Positions 1-8,255 are shown, counted from the first letter of the stretch. The stretch is DNA of 64,000 bases from Haloactinomyces albus (GCF_031458135.1 NZ_JAVDXW010000001.1:3658001-3722000), one strand, 5' to 3'. A program made the numbers and translations. The notes: generated by a model not told the origin, from the letters alone.

Positions 1-871
1 CCTCGGCGTGCGTGGGTTGCTCAACGTGCAGTACGCGCTCAAGGACGACGTGCTCTACGTCCTCGAAGCCAACCCCCGCGCCTCGCGCACCGTGCCGTTC
101 GTGTCCAAGGCCGCCGCGGCACCGATGGCCAAGGCCGCCGCGCGCGTCATGCTCGGGGCCAAGATCGCCGAGCTGCGCGGCGAGGGCATGCTGCCCGCCG
201 TCGGGGACGGTGCCGACCTGCCCACCGACGCGCCCGTCGCGGTCAAGGAGGCGGTGCTGCCGTTCCACCGTTTCCGCACGCCGGAAGGTCACGGCATCGA
301 CTCCCTGCTCGGTCCGGAGATGAAGTCCACCGGGGAGGTCATGGGCATCGACACGTCCTTCGGACAGGCCTTCGCGAAGTCCCAGACCGGTGCCTACGGG
401 TCCTTGCCCACCTCCGGACGGGCCTTCGTCTCGGTGGCCAACCGCGACAAGCGCTCGATGGTCTTTCCCGCCAAGCGCCTGGCCGATCTCGGCTTCGACA
501 TCCTCGCCACCGGTGGCACCGCCGACGTGCTGCAGCGCAACGGCATCGGCTGCACCGTGGTCCGCAAGCACAACGAGACGGCCGACGACGTCGGGACGGA
601 AGCGGGCGAGCGCGACGTGATCGACCTCATCAAGGCGGGTGAGGTCGACATGGTGTTCAACACGCCCTACGGCAATCCGGGGCCGCGCGTCGACGGCTAC
701 GAGATCCGCACCGCCGCGGTCTCCCGCGACATCCCCTGCATCACGACCGTGCAGGGCGCCGCCGCCGCCGTGCAGGGCATCGAGGCCGGTATCCGGGGCA
801 ACATCGGAGTGCGGCCGCTGCAGGCACTGCAGGCAGCCCTGCGGACGCACCAGAGCGGTGATGTGCGGTGA
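1..871 (+). CDS. carB: carbamoyl-phosphate synthase large subunit, C-terminal part (5' end outside window)
   Basis: Makes carbamoyl phosphate from bicarbonate, ammonia and ATP in the cytoplasm, for pyrimidine and arginine synthesis. The reading frame is already open at base 2, so the 5' end lies outside the window. The visible part begins in the second ATP-grasp half, with the conserved NVQYALKDD...[15 protein letters not shown] stretch. It continues into the C-terminal MGS-like allosteric domain (about the last 140 residues; [30 protein letters not shown]). The stop overlaps the pyrF start by 4 nt (GTGA), indicating translational coupling within a pyr operon. Confidence 0.97.
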   Translation, partial: LGVRGLLNVQYALKDDVLYVLEANPRASRTVPFVSKAAAAPMAKAAARVMLGAKIAELRGEGMLPAVGDGADLPTDAPVAVKEAVLPFHRFRTPEGHGIDSLLGPEMKSTGEVMGIDTSFGQAFAKSQTGAYGSLPTSGRAFVSVANRDKRSMVFPAKRLADLGFDILATGGTADVLQRNGIGCTVVRKHNETADDVGTEAGERDVIDLIKAGEVDMVFNTPYGNPGPRVDGYEIRTAAVSRDIPCITTVQGAAAAVQGIEAGIRGNIGVRPLQALQAALRTHQSGDVR

Positions 872-1713
872 CGGCGGTGCAGGCGGGCTTCGGGCAGCGT
901 CTTGCCGACGCCGTGGCCGCACGCGGTCCGTTGTGCGTCGGCATCGACCCGCATCCCGCGCTGCTGCACGCGTGGGGCCTGGATGAGACACCGGCCGCGC
1001 TGGAGCGGTTCGCGATGACCGTGGTCGAGGCGCTGGCGGGCGAAGTGGCGGTCCTCAAGCCGCAGTCGGCGTTCTTCGAGGCGTACGGGTCGCGCGGGAT
1101 CGCCGTCCTGGAACGCGTGGTCGGCGAGGCCCGCCGGGACGGTGCGCTGGTGCTGCACGACGTCAAGCGCGGTGACATCGGCTCGACCATGACCGCCTAC
1201 GCCAACGCCTACCTGGACGGGAACTCACCCCTGGCCGCCGACGCGATGACCGTCTCGCCCTACCTGGGCTTCGGCTCGCTGGCTCCGGCGATCGGCATCG
1301 CCGAGCAGACGGGGCGTGGGGTATTCGTGCTGGCCAGGACGTCGAACCCGGAGGGCACCGGGCTGCAGCGTTCGGCGAGTGCGGAGGGCCGTTCGGTCGC
1401 GCAGTCCGTGGTCGACGCGGCGGCGGGCAACAACGCCGGGGTGGAACCGATGGGCCACGTGGGCGTGGTGGCGGGGGCCACCCTGCGTGGTGGCGAACTG
1501 GATCTGTCGGCGCTGAACGGTCCGATCCTGGCGCCGGGGCTCGGCGCCCAGGGCGGCACCGTGCAGGGGCTGCGGGCGGTGTTCGGCTCGGCGCTGCCGA
1601 ACGTCCTTCCGGCCGCGGCGCGGGAAGTCCTGCGGCACGGCCCCGATGTCGGCGAACTGCGCCGCGCCGCCCGTGGCATCCGCGACGACCTCGCCGCGCT
1701 GCTGTCCCGGTGA
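868..1713 (+). CDS. pyrF: orotidine 5'-phosphate decarboxylase (group 2)
   Basis: Converts OMP to UMP, the last step of de novo UMP synthesis. The 281-aa protein has the long actinobacterial/group 2 form. [11 protein letters not shown] near residue 25 and the active-site [19 protein letters not shown] near residue 95 (catalytic Asp-Lys-Asp network) are both visible. The GTG start overlaps the carB stop. In most actinobacteria mihF follows directly; here a ~6.5-kb insertion separates the two. A strong hairpin and a terminator-like hairpin follow the stop codon. Confidence 0.96.
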   Translation: MTAVQAGFGQRLADAVAARGPLCVGIDPHPALLHAWGLDETPAALERFAMTVVEALAGEVAVLKPQSAFFEAYGSRGIAVLERVVGEARRDGALVLHDVKRGDIGSTMTAYANAYLDGNSPLAADAMTVSPYLGFGSLAPAIGIAEQTGRGVFVLARTSNPEGTGLQRSASAEGRSVAQSVVDAAAGNNAGVEPMGHVGVVAGATLRGGELDLSALNGPILAPGLGAQGGTVQGLRAVFGSALPNVLPAAAREVLRHGPDVGELRRAARGIRDDLAALLSR

Positions 1714-1757
1714 GTGCGTCGTTGTGGCAGTGAGAGCGCCACAACGGCGCATTCACC
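1711..1757 (+). terminator. long stem-loop over the pyrF stop codon
   Basis: GTGAGTGCGTCGTTGTGGC pairs with GCCACAACGGCGCATTCAC (19-nt arms, two mismatches) across a 9-nt loop. It begins at the pyrF stop and is followed 8 nt later by a second hairpin. The tandem arrangement suggests an operon end or 3'-end protection. The role is inferred from structure only. Confidence 0.55.
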
Positions 1758-1764
1758 GAGGAGA

Positions 1765-1800
1765 GGACTCCCAGGGCATTGCCCCGGGAGTCCTTCTTGT
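1765..1800 (+). terminator. rho-independent-type terminator after pyrF
   Basis: GGACTCCC (1765-1772) pairs with GGGAGTCC (1786-1793) around an AGGGCATTGCCCC loop that can itself pair. The run TTCTTGT follows. It probably ends the carB-pyrF transcript before the inserted region. Confidence 0.65.
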
Positions 1801-1845
1801 GTCGAAGACTGCGCCTGCTTCCCGGGCCCGGCAGGCCGCATCACA

Positions 1846-2040
1846 CCCAGTCGGGTGCCGGCCGATAAGGCCTATTCCAGCCGCGTCATCCGTGTTGAGT
1901 TGCGCCGCCGCGGCATCGTCGCGGTCAGCCCCGAAGGCCGTGATCAGCGCGCCAACCGTGCCCGGAAAGGCTCGGCCGGAGGACGGCCACCCGCCTTCGA
2001 CGCCCAGGCCTGCAAGCAGCGCAACACCGTCGAAGGGCAA
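1846..2040 (+). pseudogene. IS5-family transposase C-terminal remnant
   Basis: One frame reads ADKAYSSRVIRVELRRRGI, then VSPEGRDQRANRARKGSAGGRPPAFD and CKQRNTVEG. These match the DDE-domain C-terminus of IS5-group (IS427-like) transposases: GGRPPAFD followed by the YKQRNVVER helix that carries the catalytic Glu. No intact N-terminal half, start codon or terminal inverted repeats are visible. Just downstream (about 2035-2110) another frame reads TRREDLRCLKRTSLARS, which may be a piece of a second transposase; that part is much less certain. This is a relic marking the insertion between pyrF and mihF. Confidence 0.6.
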
Positions 2041-2283
2041 GACCCGCCGCGAGGATCTCCGCTGCCTCAAGCGCACATCGCTCGCGAGATCCGCCAGATC
2101 CACCGAGCACACCAACCCGCGCCACCTCCTGCAACGGCTTGACATCCATAGGGGGATCAAACGCGACGACATCCACCAAGGCCCCCGGACGTGACCGGCA
2201 TCCGCATTTGGCTCCGCGAGCTCACCCCAAGATCACCGGACTGGTTCCAGGGCCGGTCCGGCTGATCGTGCCTCCGGGTGGGG

Positions 2284-2311
2284 CTGGTCAATTTCGCGAG
2301 AAATTGGTCGA
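2284..2311. repeat. dyad repeat, core CAATTTCGCGAGAAATTG (copy 1)
   Basis: An 18-bp core (CAATTTC / GCGA / GAAATTG) with perfect 7-bp arms lies ~160 bp beyond the 3' end of the minus-strand SGNH hydrolase gene. The identical 18-bp core recurs at about 12349-12366, between convergent metK and trmL. Its AT-rich arms stand out in this GC-rich DNA. A dispersed palindromic element acting as a bidirectional terminator is the simplest reading. Confidence 0.6.
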
Positions 2312-2472
2312 CCCCACCGCACATGATCCACCAGACGGAACCTGGGCGGTGTCTCTTCGGTCGGGCGGCTCTTGTTCTGGTCCTGCTCGGCAGGGAGATC
2401 CGACTGGCGACGAAGATCCACCTGGCTGCGGAAGGGCACGTGTTGTCCGCTGTCGTTGGTCATCACGCCCGG

Positions 2473-3708
2473 TCAGCGGGTGTCTCGGGCGCGCTCGGCG
2501 GCGAATGGTCCGCTGGTGTGGAAGGCCAGCTCGGCGAAGCGCTCCCCGATGCGGCGGTGTGTGACGGCGTCCGGGTGGAGCTGGTCGGGCAGCGGCAGCT
2601 CGGCGAAGTCCGCCTCGCCGTAGAGGTCACGGCCGTCGAGGTAGTGCAGATGGGGGTCGTCGACCGCCCGCTGCTGCACGATGCGGGAAAGCTCGTCCCG
2701 GATGACGCCCAACGTCAGCTTCCCGGCGGCGCGCTCGGCGGGGTCGCCCGCGGCCCGGAACTGCAGCTTCCCAGCGCCGAGGTCGCTGAAGTCCGGGACG
2801 CTGGGGCCGGGGGTGTCCTCGTGGACGGGGCACAGAATGGGCGAGACGACCAACAGCGGCGTGGTGGGGTGGCCCTCGCGGATGGTGTCGAGGAAGCCGT
2901 GCACCGCCGGGGTAACGGCACGCAGCCGCATCAGGTCGGTGTTGACCAGGTTGATGCCGATCTTGATGCTGATCAGGTCCGCGGGGGTGTCGCGCAGGGC
3001 GCGGGCGGTGAACGCATCGAGCAGGGCACTGCCGCCCAGGCCCAGGTTGATCAATTCCACATCGCCGAGGGAGGCGGCCAGCGCGGGCCAGGTCGTACTG
3101 GGGCTGGCGGCGTCGGAGCCGTGGCTGATCGAACTGCCGTGGTGCAGCCACACCCTGCGGCCCCCATCCGGTACGGGCTCGACGGGGGTGTCGGTGCGCA
3201 GAGCAACCAGCTGGGTGATCTCGTTGTGCGGCAGCCAGATCTCGACGTCCTTCACGCGGTCGGGCAGACCGGAGAACCGGACGGTGCCGACCGGTCCGGG
3301 CCGGGTCTCGGCGGAGCCGGTGGTCATGTCCACGGTCAGGACGTTGCCGCCGGTCACACTGGCCCGGTCGGCCAAGTGGCCGTCGATGAGCAGGTCGTAC
3401 ACGCCGTCGGGACGGGGCGGGGCGCCCTGGTGGACCGTCTTGGTGGCCAGCGTGTCCAGCTCGACGGCCGTGGCCCGGGTGCGCAAGACCAGCCGCACGC
3501 CGGAGGGCTGGGCCTCCACCATGGCCAGCTGCCCGTCGGCGCACTGCGCACGGGCCCGCGAGGGCAGCCGGTGCGGCAGCACCCCGTGCTCGGTGCTTTC
3601 CAGGTCGAGTGCACCGTGCAGGAGGTCCGCGGTGACGGGCGTGGTGATCCAGTCCCTCGGCCGGGGCGCGGTGGAGGAGCCGGGGATGTCGTCGTGCTGG
3701 TGGTCCAC
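2473..3708 (-). CDS. SGNH/GDSL-family hydrolase with N-terminal beta-sandwich domain
   Basis: Predicted serine esterase or acylhydrolase, 411 aa. Residues ~1-170 look like the beta-rich N-terminal domain found in SsfX3-type GDSL enzymes. The SGNH part follows: WLHHGSSISHGSDA (block I Ser), LINLGLGGSALLD (block II Gly), IKIGINLVNTD (block III Asn) and LPDQLHPDAVTHRRIG (block V Asp-x-x-His). No signal peptide is evident, so a cytoplasmic location is likely. Substrate unknown. It stands alone on the minus strand inside the pyrF-mihF insertion. Confidence 0.85.
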   Translation of the reverse strand: MDHQHDDIPGSSTAPRPRDWITTPVTADLLHGALDLESTEHGVLPHRLPSRARAQCADGQLAMVEAQPSGVRLVLRTRATAVELDTLATKTVHQGAPPRPDGVYDLLIDGHLADRASVTGGNVLTVDMTTGSAETRPGPVGTVRFSGLPDRVKDVEIWLPHNEITQLVALRTDTPVEPVPDGGRRVWLHHGSSISHGSDAASPSTTWPALAASLGDVELINLGLGGSALLDAFTARALRDTPADLISIKIGINLVNTDLMRLRAVTPAVHGFLDTIREGHPTTPLLVVSPILCPVHEDTPGPSVPDFSDLGAGKLQFRAAGDPAERAAGKLTLGVIRDELSRIVQQRAVDDPHLHYLDGRDLYGEADFAELPLPDQLHPDAVTHRRIGERFAELAFHTSGPFAAERARDTR

Positions 3709-3837
3709 GATCTCATCCTGTCAACCGGATCCGGTGATCCGCACGTGATTTTCCGGCCCACCGTCTTCATGGCCGACGGTCGTCAGGCGATCAACGCCGA
3801 TCACCCATCGGCTCAGCACCGTATGAGCGCGTAGCGA

Positions 3838-4796
3838 TCACGGAATCCCACGGTGTTCGGGGATGTTTCCCTCCGACCTCGCCGATACCGGTGGCAAGGG
3901 CTCCAGCGTGCGTACGATGCACTCCGGTGTGTCGAGCCAGAGCAGGTGTGTCCCGTCGGGATGGACGGTGAGTCCGTAGCGGGTGATTTCGGGGCGCCCG
4001 TGCTGTTCCCACTGGGTGTGGAGTTCGATCATGGTGGCATAGAGGCTGTGCCCGTGTTCGGCGCTGTCCGCGTGATCCACGCCTTGTGGAGTGAGCCGTG
4101 CCCAGGAGTGGTCGTGGGTGTCGATCCAGCGGTGTTCATGGCGGCCGCTGTCGTGGGTCAGCCCGAGGTGCTCGACGGTGGGAAGGACCAGTGTCCGGAG
4201 CGCTTGGAACGGGCGTGCGGTGAGCCCGTCCGGGATCGTGGCCGGATGATGGCTGCGGTTCCGCTCGGCAGGGCCGCGGGTGATGGTGAACAGCTCGGTT
4301 ACTGCGGGATTGACGGCCTCGGCGGTGGGGCGGCGTGCCATGAAGGCGGCGTAGTCGACGAACGGGCCGTGCTGCGGTGCCCCCGCAGCACCGTCACCGG
4401 TGAGCACGCAGGGCCGCGTTGTAGCCGGTGCCGGTACCGACTTCGAGTACGCGGTGTCTCGGCTGTGCGTCGAGGTGTTCGAGCATCAGCGCCATCAGGC
4501 TCGGGGTCGTGCTGGACGAGGTGGCGGTCCCGCCGGTGTCCTGCTGCGTGATCAGCGTGGTGTCCGAGTGCACGGCGGCGAGCGCGGCTGCGTGGTGTTC
4601 CGGGGCGGTGAGGTCGTACTCGACGAGGCCGTGTTCGTCGGGCACCGAGAATCGGTCGACGAAGATGTCGCGGGCAACGGTGCGAAACGCGGTTTTCCAT
4701 CGCGCGGTGGTCAGCAGTCGGCGGGCGATGAGGTCGTTGACCAGTCGGATGCGCAGCGTGTCGGGGCTTGGGGAGGTATGAGTCATGTGGTTCCTC
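3838..4796 (-). pseudogene. broken PIMT-like methyltransferase of an ATP-grasp peptide (graspetide) maturation system
   Basis: The N-terminal half (about 4796-4394) reads TSSSTTPSLMALMLEHLDAQ and then HRVLEVGTGTGYNAAL. This is the SAM-binding signature of protein-L-isoaspartate methyltransferase homologues that accompany ATP-grasp RiPP ligases. Translation stops at 4394. The rest continues in another frame from 4407 (TGDGAAGAPQHGPF, then YAAFMARRPTAEAVNPAVTE), and the expected middle of the Rossmann domain is missing. Another deletion seems to lie after QHGPF. The ATG at 4796 overlaps the upstream ATP-grasp stop (ATGA). In intact systems of the fuscimiditide type this enzyme converts an Asp of the peptide to an aspartimide. 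Here it should be non-functional unless these are assembly errors. Confidence 0.75.
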
Positions 4797-5452
4797 GGCA
4801 GAGTTCGTCGGCGATCGCCTCGGTGATGGGGAGTCGAGTGTGTCCGGCGATCCAGCCCCATTGACCGTTCGGATTCAGATCGCCGATGAATGTCCACTGC
4901 TCGTCGGGAGTAACGATGAAGTCGGCAGCGGCGTAGACCAGCCCGAAGTGGCCATGAGTCGATGAATGGCGGCGGAGACGTCGGCAGGAACGTCGACAGG
5001 GGTGTAGAGGAGCTGATCGGGAGGGTAGGTGCGCCAGTCCAGCGCGGTACTGTCGAGGGGAGCGTCGAGCCGTACGGTGAACAGTCGGTGGCCGACGATG
5101 GTCATGCGTACTGCGTAGGCACGGGGCACGCGAGCTTGGAACAAATGCGTCGTCCGGCGCACCGATTCGGTGATGTCATCGGCGGTGACCGTGCCCGCCC
5201 ACAACACGACGTGCTGCCCGCCTTCGGTGCCCGGCCCACCGCGCAGCGGTTTGTAGATCACACCCTTTTCGGAATGATTGACGCAGAAATCGCGAACCTG
5301 TTCGGGATCGTTGGTCAGTAATGTGTCGGGCACGGACAGGCCGCACTCGACTGCAGATCGAATCGTGCCGTCGGTACGTCGCGACGGGCGAGAGCGGCGA
5401 TGACAAGATCGGCGGTGATGTCGTAATAGCGAGTGATCACCACGACAGTCAT
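4793..5452 (-). pseudogene. broken ATP-grasp ribosomal peptide maturase (graspetide ligase)
   Basis: The N-terminus (ATG at 5452) reads MTVVVITRYYDITADLVIAA...ARFDL, the start of ATP-grasp ligases that form ester or amide side-chain links in graspetides. At about 5345-5350 the frame breaks and roughly 300 nt of the expected sequence is absent. A second frame continues AVECGLSVPDTLLTNDPEQV and VIYKPLRGG (ATP-grasp Lys region). A further one-base loss near 4950 shifts the frame again before HFGLVYAAADFIV, IGDLNPNGQWGWI and TEAIADELC, the catalytic C-terminus with its Asp/Asn metal ligands. The restored frame ends in TGA at 4793-4795, overlapping the methyltransferase start. Two independent lesions make this a decayed gene. 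Confidence 0.78.
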
Positions 5453-5456
5453 GCAT

Positions 5457-5744
5457 TCAGTCCTTATCCACGAACCACTGGCTGTCGTACCGGGTATCCG
5501 TGCTGGTGCCGCAACGGAGAATGTGGTTCGTTGCCACCACGGCCGGAGTGTTTTCGGGGATGCCGCTGGTCGGCGAGTGCACCACGCGTACTTGCTCGCC
5601 CCTTTCGCGATCGATGTAGTTGTGGCAGAGGCAGCCGTTGGCGAGATAGTGCCGATCATTGATCGCGGGGTATTCGCGGGCGATCGCGTCGTGGATATCG
5701 GTGGAGTCCAGGCCGGGCGGCACGGTGTGGAGTTCGCTGGGCAC
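5457..5744 (-). CDS. hypothetical 95-aa protein directly upstream of the decayed ATP-grasp gene
   Basis: A GTG start at 5744 gives 95 residues with HYLANGCLCHNYIDRERGEQ in the middle and a tail of TSTDTRYDSQWFVDKD. The stop lies 4 nt before the ATP-grasp ATG, so the genes were probably co-transcribed. I do not recognise the family. The Thr/Ser/Asp-rich tail and its position make it a weak candidate for the peptide substrate, but it lacks the usual actinobacterial ATP-grasp-target motif. It could equally be an accessory protein. The three Cys residues could bind metal. Confidence 0.5.
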   Translation of the reverse strand: MPSELHTVPPGLDSTDIHDAIAREYPAINDRHYLANGCLCHNYIDRERGEQVRVVHSPTSGIPENTPAVVATNHILRCGTSTDTRYDSQWFVDKD

Positions 5745-5748
5745 GGGG

Positions 5749-6015
5749 TTATTCCTGTGGTGATGGGGGTGGGGTTTCGGTGGTCGGGGAGCTTTCCGGG
5801 GAGTGCGGCAGGTTGTGTAGTCCGTTGAGGACGCGTTCCAGCAGTTCGTGTTCCGGACCTGCGTGGGGCTCGCGGGTGCTGCCGGGGTCGCTGTGTGACG
5901 TGTTGGACCGGCCGGTGCCGAACCAGCCGCCGTCGACAGGTTCGAGCTCGCTGCCGAGTTCGCCCTCGCGTCGCAGGGACAGGCCGGGGGTGCGCTTGTC
6001 GAGTTCGTCAGGCAT
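5749..6015 (-). CDS. hypothetical 88-aa hydrophilic protein
   Basis: Starts at an ATG overlapping the stop of the 125-aa gene upstream by 8 nt and ends 4 nt before the next small gene, so the three form an operon. The sequence is polar and low in hydrophobic core: LDKRTPGLSLRREGELGSEL, then HELLERVLNGLHNL, and a Pro/Ser/Thr/Glu-rich end. This suggests a small, partly disordered protein. No family recognised. Confidence 0.5.
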   Translation of the reverse strand: MPDELDKRTPGLSLRREGELGSELEPVDGGWFGTGRSNTSHSDPGSTREPHAGPEHELLERVLNGLHNLPHSPESSPTTETPPPSPQE

Positions 6016-6385
6016 AGCGCGCCCGCCAGACGATCAGGCACTCGGTGCAGGGACCCGTCGTGCTCGGTGCGTCGGCCCGGGGCAGCAGCGCCTCGCGCAG
6101 GGTGTGGAACTGCCTGCCGCAGGCGGTCAGTTCGTAGAGCGCGACGTAGCGGTCGCGGCGAAACCACGCGGCGTGGACGTGCACTCCCAGCGCGACGAAG
6201 GCGTAGGGCGCTTCGGCGAGGTCGGCCACCGGTTTCCAGCGAGCCGGGAGGCCGTACTCGTGAAGCAGCGCGTGCACCGAGGCGGCGGCGCCGGGGATTC
6301 CTTCCACGCCGATCGTGAAGGTCGTCGTGGTGACCAGACACGGCACGGTCCACGGTGGAGGTCGTGTGCTGAGCGGAGTTGCCAT
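6008..6385 (-). CDS. hypothetical 125-aa protein with C-terminal Cys motif
   Basis: First gene of a minus-strand operon. The ATG at 6385 has AAGGAG 6 nt upstream. The protein has alternating alpha/beta-like stretches (VHALLHEYGLPARWKPVADL, APYAFVALGVHVHAAWFRRD). It ends with ACGRQFHTLREALL...GPCTECLIVWRARY, where three Cys residues could form a metal site. It faces the XRE regulator across a divergent promoter region with two dyads. Function unknown; context suggests a part of, or control layer for, the graspetide-like locus. Confidence 0.6.
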   Translation of the reverse strand: MATPLSTRPPPWTVPCLVTTTTFTIGVEGIPGAAASVHALLHEYGLPARWKPVADLAEAPYAFVALGVHVHAAWFRRDRYVALYELTACGRQFHTLREALLPRADAPSTTGPCTECLIVWRARYA

Positions 6386-6563
6386 GTATCACTCCTTGGC
6401 TGTGCTGCGGAGGTGGAAGGCAGCGGACCGGTCGGGTCGGGGTCACGGCCGGTCCGCTGCCGTCTGGCGGCCAGGCGGCGGAGCAGCGACGGAGGGGAGA
6501 CGCTCCGGTCAGGCATTCGGGTGTGCCCGCGCTCCGCCACCTGGCGGGTCTACGATCACCACT

Positions 6564-6627
6564 TAACGGAGCCCGTTACGAAGCGATCGCTCTATGCGGA
6601 GCAATTTACACATGGAGCATGCTCCAT
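6564..6627. promoter_or_regulatory. two dyads in the divergent promoter region upstream of the XRE regulator
   Basis: TAACGG-AGC-CCGTTA (6564-6578) and a perfect 16-bp palindrome ATGGAGCATGCTCCAT (6612-6627) lie between the divergent 6385(-) and 6713(+) genes. They are plausible operator sites for the adjacent HTH protein. An AT-richer stretch (CAATTTACACATG) sits between them. Confidence 0.45.
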
Positions 6628-6712
6628 TGGTAGTCCTCCAATAGGGTGATGATGGCGGCGTGATCGAGAAGGGCACACTCCAAGTCGTCATCCACCGATG
6701 AAGGGAGCCGCC

Positions 6713-7591
6713 GTGGCCGCATCACAGAGCAGTCCGACCGCGTTGAAACGCTGGATCGCAGGTGAACTGACCAAGCTGCGCGAGCGCAACGGCTACAGCC
6801 GCGCCGACGCAGCCGCAGCCATCCACGGCAGCGTCCAGGGCATGGGGCACTTCGAGAATGCCCGGCGGCTACCGAAGCCACTGGAACTCAAGACGTTGCT
6901 GGAGTTCTACGGTGTCCCGGAGCGGGCAGACTTCTTCCTGTCGCTGCGCGAGCGCGCCAAGAAGGGCCGGGACTGGTGGATCGGATTCGATACCAACAAT
7001 GGCGCGCTTCCGGAGTACTTCAAGCTCTTCCTGGGACTGGAAGCGATGGCCGCCAGGATCGAGAGTTGGGATGTGCAGGTCACCCCCGGCTTATTCCAAA
7101 CCAGGGACTATGCGGAAGCGATCATCCGCGATGGCGAGCCGGAACTCTCCGACGATGAGGTGCAGCGCCGGCTGGAACTGCGGATGGCTCGGCAACAAGA
7201 GGTCCTGGAAGACGGCGACCAACCTTCGGTGTGGGCGGTGATCGACGAGGCGGCCGTCCGCCGTGTTGTCGGCGGGCCGACAGTGCACCGCGACCAGCTT
7301 GATCATCTGCTGAAGCTGGCCGAGCGGCCGAACATCGACGTGCAGGTGTTGCCGTTTGCCGCAGGCGCGCACACTGGTACCGAGGGTGCCTTCACACTCC
7401 TGACCTATCCGGCCGAGTTCGAAGGTGACCCCGGCACGGTGTACGCGGAGACCCGTGTCCGGGGTATCTATTACGAGGAGCCGGAGGAGGTCATGAACTA
7501 CCGTGATGTCCTCACCCGGTTGCGCGTGAAGGCGTGCGACCAGCCAGACTCCCTGGCGTTGATCAATCGGATAGCGAAGGAACTCTCATGA
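6713..7591 (+). CDS. XRE-family HTH regulator with DUF5753 (Scr1-like)
   Basis: Predicted DNA-binding regulator, 292 aa. The N-terminal HTH covers about residues 10-65 (LKRWIAGELTKLRERNGYSR, ADAAAAIHGSVQGMGHFENA). It is followed by a DUF5753 effector domain: VQVTPGLFQTRDYAEAIIRD, VWAVIDEAAVRRVVGG, NIDVQVLPFAAGAHTGTEGA. GTG 6713 is preferred because AAGGGA sits 6 nt upstream; ATG 6698 is an alternative in the same frame. The stop overlaps the DUF397 partner by 4 nt, the classic actinobacterial regulator/partner pair. It is divergent from the graspetide-like operon and could control it. Confidence 0.88.
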   Translation: MAASQSSPTALKRWIAGELTKLRERNGYSRADAAAAIHGSVQGMGHFENARRLPKPLELKTLLEFYGVPERADFFLSLRERAKKGRDWWIGFDTNNGALPEYFKLFLGLEAMAARIESWDVQVTPGLFQTRDYAEAIIRDGEPELSDDEVQRRLELRMARQQEVLEDGDQPSVWAVIDEAAVRRVVGGPTVHRDQLDHLLKLAERPNIDVQVLPFAAGAHTGTEGAFTLLTYPAEFEGDPGTVYAETRVRGIYYEEPEEVMNYRDVLTRLRVKACDQPDSLALINRIAKELS

Positions 7592-7809
7592 GCTACGAGG
7601 ACGCCCTTACCGCCCTCGGCAACGCGACCAACTGGCACAAGTCCAGCCGCAGCCAAGCCCAGAACGGTTGTGTGGAAGTCGGCTCCACCGGGGGTTACGT
7701 CGGTGTGCGCGACAGCAAGATCGGAGCGGAGAGTCCGGTCCTCCCGTTCACGGCGGCCGAATGGGCGGCGTTCACCGAGAAGGCGAAGGCGGGCTCCTTC
7801 GACCGGTAA
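7588..7809 (+). CDS. DUF397 domain protein
   Basis: A 73-aa protein with the family signature WHKSSRSQAQNGCVEV, then VGVRDSKI and LPFTAAEWAAFTEKAKAGSF. DUF397 proteins are the small partners of XRE/DUF5753 regulators in actinomycetes and are thought to bind them. The ATGA overlap with the preceding gene shows coupled translation. It looks intact. Confidence 0.9.
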   Translation: MSYEDALTALGNATNWHKSSRSQAQNGCVEVGSTGGYVGVRDSKIGAESPVLPFTAAEWAAFTEKAKAGSFDR

Positions 7810-8255
7810 GCGAGTACCGGGGCAGCGAGCACCTGGGACAGCCCGCCGGCTCATCTCACAGGGGCCGGAGGGCCGGGCGTCCCTGCTACCGCCGCGGTGG
7901 TGATCCCTACCGACCTACGTCACGGTGAGGATTCGGTCACTGATCGGATAACGATTCGTGGCGATGGATGACCTGCGACAGGGCGCGTTGGATCGCTCAG
8001 CGTGGCTCAACCGCCCGGAAATCGGACAGTTCGGAAAAGTTTTGGCCCCGGTTAGTGCACTTCAGCGCCTTAGTTGGTAGTACTTGCAGCGGCCGAAGTG
8101 CTCGTGCACGCCTTGTACGGGTTCTGCGGCAAGCTCGGCGACGGGAGTCAGGATGAAACCGACTCGGAAAAGTCGGACCCGCCTTTCAGCGGTCTGACCA
8201 GGGGCGGTACTGTCGCCGCACCGATCAAGAGAAACCCCACATCACGGAGGACATG
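7810..8255 (+). other. gene-free 446-bp leader upstream of mihF
   Basis: No convincing coding sequence. It marks the right edge of the insertion and probably holds the promoter of mihF-gmk-rpoZ-coaBC. Visible elements are a direct repeat TCGGAAAAGT (8031-8040 and 8164-8173). The second copy lies in a small hairpin, CCGACT-CGGAAA-AGTCGG (8159-8176). No recognisable riboswitch. Confidence 0.4.

Noticed and set aside
1753-2172. Minus-strand 139-aa protein over the transposase relic
   Set aside because: The plus-strand frame matches an IS5 C-terminus; the minus translation shows no motif.
2278-3834. 518-aa plus-strand open frame opposite the SGNH hydrolase
   Set aside because: Antisense shadow of a GC-rich gene; no family motifs, while the minus strand shows clear SGNH blocks.
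5457-5744. Canonical ATP-grasp-target precursor peptide
   Set aside because: No leader motif or TxxTAGSK-like core typical of known actinobacterial precursors; kept only as an unknown gene.
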